From: Kluyvera cryocrescens NBRC 102467
Lineage (GTDB): Bacteria; Pseudomonadota; Gammaproteobacteria; Enterobacterales; Enterobacteriaceae
Length of the DNA: 64,000 nucleotides
Assembly (NCBI RefSeq): GCF_001571285.1
Contig: NZ_BCTM01000017.1
Coordinates: forward strand, 61,610-125,609
Direction: 5' to 3'
The notes beneath the pieces were generated by a model that was not told where the DNA came from, made no database searches, and was given only the letters and a program-made list of their open reading frames with translations. Made by a program: the position numbers and the translations under genes. Positions 57,899-64,000 of the stretch are shown here, one piece after another; positions within the stretch are counted from its first letter, which is position 1, and each line of letters opens with the position of its first letter.

Positions 57899-57936
57899 AG
57901 CCTTTATTTCCACGCAAAGAATAAGGCTGATTTTTT
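57899..57936 (+). terminator. Terminator of the monooxygenase-ABC operon
   Basis: AGCCTT and ATT (57899-57908) pair with AAT and AAGGCT (57920-57928) around a 12-base loop, followed by GATTTTTTT. Confidence 0.75.
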
Positions 57937-58006
57937 TAATTAAAAAAAGCAATGTGGAGATAAATGTTAATAATTCGAAATGAAAAATGACTGATATTTT
58001 AAAATA

Positions 58007-58044
58007 ATGTAAAAGTGCGCTACCATTAGCGCACACATTACATT
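58007..58044. repeat. Inverted repeat just upstream of mqo
   Basis: AATGTAA and GTGCGC on the left (58007-58020) are mirrored by GCGCAC and TTACATT on the right (58029-58044). This is a long interrupted palindrome 20 bases before the mqo start. It could be an operator or a leader hairpin. Confidence 0.55.
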
Positions 58045-58066
58045 TTGCTATGCGAATATCATCATT

Positions 58067-59721
58067 ATGTCTGCTATAAATAAAAAACTCTTCTCTCTGG
58101 CGACAATAGCGCTGCTGGTCAATTCAGCCGCTTACGCAGATACCGATACCACCCAAAAACCGACGTCCTGCTGATTGGTGGCGGGATTATGAGTGCATCG
58201 CTCGGCACCTGGCTGCAAGAGCTGCAGCCAGACTGGAAACAAGTGATGGTCGAGAAGCTCGACAAAGTGGCGCTTGAATCCTCAAACGGCTGGAACAACG
58301 CCGGTACCGGCCACTCCGCGAACATGGAGCTGAACTACACGCCGGAGCGCCCGGACGGTACCATCGACGTCACCAAAGCGCTGGAAATCAACGAGCAGTT
58401 TATGATTTCCCGTCAGTTCTGGTCTGCACAGGTGAAGCGCGGCGTGCTGAATAATCCGCATGCGTTTATCAACTCTACGCCGCACATGAGTTTTGTTTGG
58501 GGTGATAAGAACGTTGATTATCTCGGCAAGCGCTACGATGCGCTGCAAAAAACCACCCTGTTCCAGGGCATGAAATTCTCCACCGATCATCAGCAAATTG
58601 CCCAGTGGGCGCCGCTGGTCATGGCCGGTCGCGATCCACAGCAGAAGGTGGCGGCGACCTGGACGCCTGCCGGCACTGACGTCAACTACGGTGAAATTAC
58701 CCGTCAGCTGATTGGCAGCCTGCAGAAGAATGAGCACTTCACGCTGCAGACCTCATCTGAAGTGACCGAGTTTAAGCGTAACGGCGATAACTCCTGGCAC
58801 GTCACCATTGAAGATGTCAAAAATGGCAAACAGCATGCCATTGATGCGAAATATGTCTTCATCGGTGCCGGCGGCGGGGCGCTGAAGCTGCTGCAAAAAA
58901 CCGGGATTCCTGAAGCCGATAACTATGCCGGCTTCCCGGTGGGTGGCTCCTTCCTGATGACCGAAAATCCGGACGTGACTCGCCAGCACCTGGAAAAAGT
59001 CTACGGCCAGGCTTCCGTGGGCGCGCCGCCGATGTCGGTACCGCATATCGATGCGCGCTTTATCGATGGCAAGCGCGTGGTGCTGTTTGGGCCGTTCGCC
59101 ACCTTCTCGACCAAATTCCTCAAAGAAGGGTCGTTCTTCGATCTGCTGAGCACGACCACTACCAGCAACGTGCTGCCAATGACCCACGTCGGCCTGGATA
59201 ACTTCGATCTGGTGAAATACCTGATTAGCCAGGTGATGTTGAGCGATGATGACCGCTTTGCGGCGCTGAAAGAGTACTACCCGGAAGCGCGTAAAGAGGA
59301 CTGGAAGCTGATTCAGGCCGGTCAGCGCGTGCAGATTATCAAGAAAGACGCGGATAAAGGCGGCGTACTGAAGCTGGGTACCGAAGTGGTTGTTGATCAG
59401 CAGCGCACGATTTCTGCACTGCTGGGGGCTTCGCCGGGGGCATCCACTGCTGCGCCGATCACCCTGAACGTGATTAAAAAGCTGTTCCCGGAACAGTTCA
59501 ATTCACCAGAGTGGCAGAGCAAAATTCGCGGTATCGTACCAAGCTTTGGTCAGACGCTGAACGGCAATACGGCGCTGACGCAGCAGGTGTGGGACGACAC
59601 GGCTACCACGCTGCAACTGACCAAACCGCCGGTGATTACTATGCCGACTGCGCCAGTTGCGCAGGCCAAACCGGCTGAACAGCCAGCGAGCGCATCACCG
59701 CAGCACGATATGGCGCTGTAA
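58067..59721 (+). pseudogene. mqo: Malate:quinone oxidoreductase, frameshifted after the signal-like region
   Basis: FAD enzyme that oxidises malate to oxaloacetate and passes electrons to quinone at the inner membrane. ATG 58067 opens [20 protein letters not shown] and continues to TQKP. The frame is lost there and meets TGA at 58172. The true continuation, [20 protein letters not shown], lies in the next frame. One extra A in the five-A tract at 58155-58159 would restore TQKTDVLL. The rest is complete to the usual C-terminus ([17 protein letters not shown] and [14 protein letters not shown] are both present). A downstream start at 58189 would lack the FAD motif. It is inactive as read unless the tract is miscounted or slips. 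Confidence 0.85.
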
Positions 59722-59775
59722 TTATCCCGCCGGTGTCTGCGTTGTTGGGCACCGATGGTGAAGAATTAAAGCTAT

Positions 59776-59813
59776 AAAAAAGGCCTGTTGGGGGAACCCG
59801 ACAGGCCTTTTTA
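59776..59813. terminator. Two-way terminator between mqo and yqeG
   Basis: AAAAAGGCCTGTTGGG pairs with CCCGACAGGCCTTTTT around GGAA. Both sides have A/T tracts suited to the convergent genes. Confidence 0.93.
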
Positions 59814-59828
59814 CGTTCTGTTACCCGG

Positions 59829-61058
59829 TTAGCCGAGGAACATCACTGAAACACACATCACCCCGACAATCAGCGTAATCAGGCTACCAATGGAACGGTA
59901 AGGCTTGAGCGTTGGGATTAGATAAGTCGACAGCGTTGGCATGATAAACAAAATCATGGCAATCAGCGGGCCGCTGATGGCGTAGATCATCGAGATGGCA
60001 TTCGGGTTGATGCAGCAGACAATAAACGTCAGCGTCGACACCAGCAGAATAGACAGCCCGCGGTTGAAGGAACGGCTCTTGCGAACCCCTACCTGATTGA
60101 GTGCGGCTTTCACCATCTCGCTGGCGCCTTCAATCACCCCAAAATAGGTGCCAAGGAACGATTTTGACATCGCTACCACCGCCACGATAATGCCGGAAAT
60201 AGACAGCCAGCTCGGTGAATTGGGCACCATCGACAATGCGGACAAAATAGTGACGCCTTCGTCTTTCGCCGCGTTGATATAGGATGGTGGAATTGACATC
60301 AGGCAACTGAAGACGAAGAACAGCACGCTCAGGCAGATGATCAAATATGCCACCTTCATGATTTTTTTGCATTTACCCATGGCTAACTCGCCATATTTCT
60401 CGCGCCGGTCGATGGCAAAGGTCGAGATAATCGGCGTATGGCTAAAAGCGAAAACCATCACGGGAATGGATAACCACACCTGGTGCAGCGTATGCGTATT
60501 GGCCTCCATCTGGGAGGTTAACAGCGACGGCTGCCAGCTACCAATCTGGTAAATTGACAGGAACAGGAAGTAGGCAATCAGCGGAAACACCAGCATCCCC
60601 ATGACTTTGATGGTCGTCTGGCGACCGGTCATGAAGATCAGGTTCAGCAGTAGCACCACGCCCAGGCTTAGCAGCGCGCGCAGCGGCAAATCGACTGGCC
60701 GGTAGCGGGAAATTTGCTCCGCCAGCGAGTTGGTGATTGCCACCGCGTAGATCAGCACCACCACAAAGAATGCGATGAAATAGAGTGCGGTAATCAGGTT
60801 GCCGATCTTCTTACCGTAGTAGTGGGTGACGGCGCCGGTGATACCCACGCTTGCCGGTGTGTTAGCGGACAGGATGAACTGGCATAACGCGCGATGTGGC
60901 CAGTACGTCAGGGGCCAGGCGACGAGGGCGGTGATAAATAGCACCACCGCGCCGGCAGTACCCAACTGGATGGGCAGGAACAGCGTCCCCGCTCCAACAG
61001 CAGTGCCATATAGGGCAAAGCTCCAGAGGGTCTCTTCTTTAGACCAAATTTTAGACAT
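59829..61058 (-). CDS. yqeG: HAAAP-family amino acid transporter YqeG
   Basis: A 409-residue inner-membrane transporter with about 11 helices, the length and sequence of E. coli YqeG in the hydroxy/aromatic amino acid permease family (SdaC/TdcC relatives, proton-linked uptake of serine or threonine-like substrates). Signatures are SFALYGTAVGAGTLFLPIQLG (about 13-33, one helix), FAFSHTPIISTFAIDRREKYG and SKSFLGTYFGVIEGASE. In E. coli yqeG lies next to yqeF, which is also nearby here. Confidence 0.94.
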   Translation of the reverse strand: MSKIWSKEETLWSFALYGTAVGAGTLFLPIQLGTAGAVVLFITALVAWPLTYWPHRALCQFILSANTPASVGITGAVTHYYGKKIGNLITALYFIAFFVVVLIYAVAITNSLAEQISRYRPVDLPLRALLSLGVVLLLNLIFMTGRQTTIKVMGMLVFPLIAYFLFLSIYQIGSWQPSLLTSQMEANTHTLHQVWLSIPVMVFAFSHTPIISTFAIDRREKYGELAMGKCKKIMKVAYLIICLSVLFFVFSCLMSIPPSYINAAKDEGVTILSALSMVPNSPSWLSISGIIVAVVAMSKSFLGTYFGVIEGASEMVKAALNQVGVRKSRSFNRGLSILLVSTLTFIVCCINPNAISMIYAISGPLIAMILFIMPTLSTYLIPTLKPYRSIGSLITLIVGVMCVSVMFLG

Positions 61059-61134
61059 TATTTGAATATATCAACCATGAAACCAAAAAAATGGCGGATA
61101 ATTTACCATAATAAGCTTTTCGTGTGGCTGAACA

Positions 61135-61164
61135 TTTTCAGACCGATGGCTATCGGTCTGAAAA
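61135..61164. repeat. Perfect hairpin between yqeG and the PACE gene
   Basis: TTTTCAGACCGAT (61135-61147) is the reverse complement of ATCGGTCTGAAAA (61152-61164), a 13-bp stem with a four-base loop. It lies 12 bases after the PACE gene stop and probably ends that transcript. Confidence 0.65.
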
Positions 61165-61175
61165 GATGAGGGATT

Positions 61176-61631
61176 TTAGGCGCAGCGATTTTCTAAACGA
61201 CGCTTGATCACCCGCTCGCGCAGACTGTCGTAGGCCCAGTTGTACAGCATGGTGTAGGGCAGGAAGAACAGGAAGAAGCCAATCTCCAGGGTCAGGGCCT
61301 GTAGCAGCGTCACGCCGAGCACAAACGATACGATGCTCACGCCAATGACGATAAAGCCGCACTCAAACCCCAGCGCATGCAGGGCGCGAACTTTGGCGGT
61401 GCGTTTTACGCGGGTAACCGGCCACAGTCGATCAAAGCAGGCGTTGTAGATGATATTCCACACCATGGCGGTGGTGGCCAGAATCACCGTTAACCCACCC
61501 ATTTCCAGTACCGAGCGTTGCATAAGCCAGGCCGCCGTTGGCGCGAGGATCGCGGTGGCGATCCCCTCAAAGCAAACGGCATGGAAGATACGCTCCGGAA
61601 GTTTTCTGCGATGTAATGAATCGTGTTGCAT
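61176..61631 (-). CDS. PACE-family multidrug efflux membrane protein
   Basis: A 151-residue protein with four helices arranged as two tandem bacterial transmembrane pair domains, as in AceI-type proteobacterial antimicrobial compound efflux proteins. The two repeats begin RIFHAVCFEGIATAILAPTAA (about 13-33, near-full) and RALHALGFECGFIVIGVSIV. Each has the conserved acidic residue in the first helix and WNIIYNACFDR / YNWAYDSLRER at the end. It would export biocides such as chlorhexidine or short diamines; the substrate is an inference. ATG 61631 follows AAAGG. It is divergent from a LysR gene, the usual PACE regulator layout. Confidence 0.87.
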   Translation of the reverse strand: MQHDSLHRRKLPERIFHAVCFEGIATAILAPTAAWLMQRSVLEMGGLTVILATTAMVWNIIYNACFDRLWPVTRVKRTAKVRALHALGFECGFIVIGVSIVSFVLGVTLLQALTLEIGFFLFFLPYTMLYNWAYDSLRERVIKRRLENRCA

Positions 61632-61725
61632 CTGATGACCTTTCAATTATTGAACGTTGTTGCGGGTATTTTATGGACAAATGTGATAAGTAAAAGATAG
61701 AACCCATCGATAAAGTAGATACTTC

Positions 61726-62595
61726 ATGCGCTATTCTCCCGAAGCTCTCACCGCCTTTGTGGAAACGGTCGCCTGCGGCTCGTTCTCTGCTGCCGCCCGT
61801 CGTTTGCGAAAGAGTCAGTCCACCATCAGCACCGCTATCGCTCATCTGGAGGCTGATATCGGCGTTACGCTGTTTGACCGTTCGGCGCGTCAGCCGGTGC
61901 TGACAGCCGAAGGACAGCGGGTATTGAGCTACGTTCAAGCGATTCTGGCGGCCAGCGAGCGGCTGGATGAACTGGCGGTGGAATTGAGCGGTGAAACGGA
62001 AGCGCGGCTGACGTTTGTGCTTTCCGATACGCTGCATCCCGACGTGCTGGAAGGTCTGCTGGCGCAGTTTGACCAACGTTTTCCACATACCGAATTTGAG
62101 TGTTTGGTGGGGGAGGATGACGACGTTGTCGATCTGCTGCAAAAAGGGCGTGCGCAGGTGGGGCTGATTGAGGCACGCGATGATTATCCCACCGATATCG
62201 GCCACATCCGTTTGCCGATGCAGACGCGCATGGCTATCTATACCTCGCCCGATCACCCCTTGACCCGCGAGCAGGGGCTTACGTTGGAACAACTGCGCAC
62301 CTGGCGCGAGTTACGGCTGAATACCTATCTGGAAAACCGCGCAGCGCCGTCGCGCGGACCGGTGTGGTCGGCGCCCAACTATCTGATGCTCTTAAGCATG
62401 GCGGCACAAGGGCTCGGATGGTGCGCGCTGCCCTGTGCGCTGGTGGAGGAATTTGCTCGTTCGGCAGAGCTGACTATGCTCAATATTGCGGGCTGGCCAA
62501 TATCGGTCTCAACCGATCTGCTGTGGCACAAAGCGGCTCCGCTCGGCGTATCGGGAAGCTGGCTGCGGCAGTACCTGCAGCAGGTTTCGGCCTGA
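61726..62595 (+). CDS. LysR-type regulator divergent from the PACE gene
   Basis: A 289-residue LysR-family protein. The winged helix-turn-helix (GSFSAAARRLRKSQSTISTA, about 18-37) is followed by the effector domain with FVLSDTLHPDVLEGLLAQF. The divergent layout with the PACE efflux gene across 94 bases suggests it controls that gene. The effector is unknown. Confidence 0.9.
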   Translation: MRYSPEALTAFVETVACGSFSAAARRLRKSQSTISTAIAHLEADIGVTLFDRSARQPVLTAEGQRVLSYVQAILAASERLDELAVELSGETEARLTFVLSDTLHPDVLEGLLAQFDQRFPHTEFECLVGEDDDVVDLLQKGRAQVGLIEARDDYPTDIGHIRLPMQTRMAIYTSPDHPLTREQGLTLEQLRTWRELRLNTYLENRAAPSRGPVWSAPNYLMLLSMAAQGLGWCALPCALVEEFARSAELTMLNIAGWPISVSTDLLWHKAAPLGVSGSWLRQYLQQVSA

Positions 62596-62706
62596 CGCGG
62601 CGGATAGACATTTCCTTTGTGATAAAACTCACTTTTTTTAAACAATCGCGAAAAAATTTGATAACAATCATCTACTATACGCGGACAATTTTGCGCTGAG
62701 GTCGAG

Positions 62707-63894
62707 ATGAAAGACGTCGTTATCGTTGGTGCTGTCCGGACGCCTATTGGTTGTTTTCAGGGGGCGTTGGCTCGCCATTCCGCCGTGGAGCTGGGTAGCC
62801 TTGTGATCCAGGCCTTGGTTGATCGCAGCGGGATTTCCGCCGCGGTTATTGATGAGGTGATCATTGGTCAGGTCCTGACGGCTGGCACCGGACAAAACCC
62901 GGCGCGGCAGTCGGCTATCAAAGGCGGTCTACCGAATACCGTTTCGGCCATCACCATTAACGACGTTTGTGGATCCGGTTTAAAAGCGCTGCATCTGGCG
63001 ACGCAGGCTATTCAATGCGGTGAAGCGGATGTGGTCATTGCCGGCGGGCAGGAGAATATGAGCCGCGCGCCGCACGTTTTGACCGACAGCCGTACCGGCG
63101 CTCAGTTGGGCAACAGCCAGCTGATTGATAGCCTGGTCCACGATGGGCTGTGGGATGCGTTCAATGATTACCACATGGGCGTGACGGCTGAAAATCTGGC
63201 GCGTGAATACGGTATCAGTCGCGAACAGCAGGATGCCTGGGCGCTAAGCTCCCAGCATAAGGCGCGTAAAGCAATTGATTCCGGACGTTTTCGTGATGAA
63301 ATTGTACCGGTCACCAATTCACTGCCCGGCGGCGTGGCGCAGGTGGTGGATACCGACGAACAGCCGCAAACTGACGCCAGCGCGGAAGCCCTGGCGCGGC
63401 TGGTGCCCTCCTTTGAAAGCGCCGGTTCGGTTACCGCCGGCAACGCCTCCTCGATTAATGATGGCGCGGCAGCGGTACTGATGATGAGCGAAAGCAAAGC
63501 CCTGGAGCTGGGATTACCGATTCTCGCCCGTATCCGCGCATTCGCGAGCGTAGGGGTGGATCCTGCATTGATGGGGATTGCCCCCGTCTATGCCACGCGT
63601 CGCTGTCTGGAGCGAGCGGGTTGGCAACTGAGCGATGTCGATTTGATTGAGGCTAATGAGGCCTTCGCGGCTCAAGCTATTTCGGTGGGTAGAATGCTGG
63701 AATGGAACGAGCAGAAGGTCAATGTGAACGGTGGCGCGATTGCCTTGGGGCATCCGATTGGCGCCTCAGGCTGCCGTATATTGGTTTCGCTGGTGCATGA
63801 AATGGTGAAGCGTGATGCCCGTAAAGGATTGGCGACGCTGTGCATCGGCGGCGGGCAGGGTGTCGCGCTTGCGGTTGAACGGGATAATCAGTAA
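62707..63894 (+). CDS. yqeF: Acetyl-CoA C-acetyltransferase YqeF
   Basis: Thiolase (395 residues) that condenses or cleaves acetyl-CoA units. The physiological role of YqeF is not well defined. The nucleophilic Cys is in [14 protein letters not shown] (about 86-99), the His of NEAFAAQ-type region and [18 protein letters not shown] (about 343-360) are intact, and the second catalytic Cys is in [11 protein letters not shown] 62707 follows GAGGTCGAG. It stands alone between the LysR gene and its own terminator. Confidence 0.94.
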   Translation: MKDVVIVGAVRTPIGCFQGALARHSAVELGSLVIQALVDRSGISAAVIDEVIIGQVLTAGTGQNPARQSAIKGGLPNTVSAITINDVCGSGLKALHLATQAIQCGEADVVIAGGQENMSRAPHVLTDSRTGAQLGNSQLIDSLVHDGLWDAFNDYHMGVTAENLAREYGISREQQDAWALSSQHKARKAIDSGRFRDEIVPVTNSLPGGVAQVVDTDEQPQTDASAEALARLVPSFESAGSVTAGNASSINDGAAAVLMMSESKALELGLPILARIRAFASVGVDPALMGIAPVYATRRCLERAGWQLSDVDLIEANEAFAAQAISVGRMLEWNEQKVNVNGGAIALGHPIGASGCRILVSLVHEMVKRDARKGLATLCIGGGQGVALAVERDNQ

Positions 63895-63930
63895 TTCTGC
63901 GTTGTTTTTCCTCCTCAAATTCCTCAAATA

Positions 63931-63958
63931 AGAAAGGCCTCATTGGAGGCCTTTTTTG
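63931..63958 (+). terminator. Terminator of yqeF
   Basis: AAAGGCCT (63933-63940) pairs with AGGCCTTT (63947-63954) and runs into more T. Confidence 0.93.
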
Positions 63959-64000
63959 TTTTTGTCCCCTGATTTTAGCGAATAGAAATGAGGGGATGTC

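Overview
The window is a contiguous piece of an Enterobacteriaceae chromosome. Gene content and protein sequences match the Escherichia coli block fbaA-mscS-argO-yggE-argP-rpiA-serA-ssrS-zapA-ygfB-pepP-ubiHI-gcvTHP-bglA-yqfBA-ygfZ-sdhE-ygfX-fldB-xerD-dsbC-recJ-prfB-lysS-idi. Extra catabolic and envelope genes point to the Klebsiella/Raoultella/Enterobacter/Kluyvera side of the family. Species cannot be fixed from this window alone.

Layout. 0-37 kb is mostly the conserved core: the end of class II aldolase, a mechanosensitive channel, arginine export with its regulator ArgP, rpiA and serA. Next come an Ibs/Sib-type toxin-antitoxin, 6S RNA with fau, and zapA facing the ygfB-pepP-ubiH-ubiI operon. 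The glycine cleavage operon follows, carrying an ERIC and a REP element between gcvH and gcvP. Then come ygfF, a broken bglA with an RpiR-type regulator, and the redox/DNA block sdhE-ygfX/fldB/xerD-dsbC-recJ-prfB-lysS. prfB keeps its programmed +1 frameshift. Just after idi (32.9-36.8 kb) lies a three-gene operon of a DUF554 membrane protein, a UbiX-type flavin prenyltransferase and a UbiD-family aromatic acid decarboxylase, divergent from a LysR regulator. actS and tRNA-Gly(CCC) close this part.

37.8-50.4 kb, after the tRNA, is a more variable, locally AT-rich accessory stretch. It holds an unknown lipoprotein, an unknown membrane protein, a PsiE-family protein, a secreted protein with a lectin-like tail, a large MscS-family channel and a phosphoethanolamine transferase. 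It also holds a DeoR regulator divergent from a small DUF4406-like protein, an SDR, a TopAI (YjhX) toxin gene directly followed by a methyltransferase, and a KdgM-type porin with a good KdgR box. 50.4-64 kb carries yjdIJ, a LysE exporter with an Lrp-type regulator, and a fluoride riboswitch in front of a CLC-F fluoride antiporter. It continues with a flavin monooxygenase plus ABC importer operon, mqo, yqeG, a PACE-type efflux protein with a LysR regulator, and yqeF.

Four genes are visibly damaged: a TRAP transporter receptor remnant (2.7-3.3 kb), bglA (amber at codon 12), the ABC permease (opal at codon 51) and mqo (one base short in an A tract). These could be real decay or, for the single-base cases, sequence errors. 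No CRISPR array, prophage or insertion sequence was seen.
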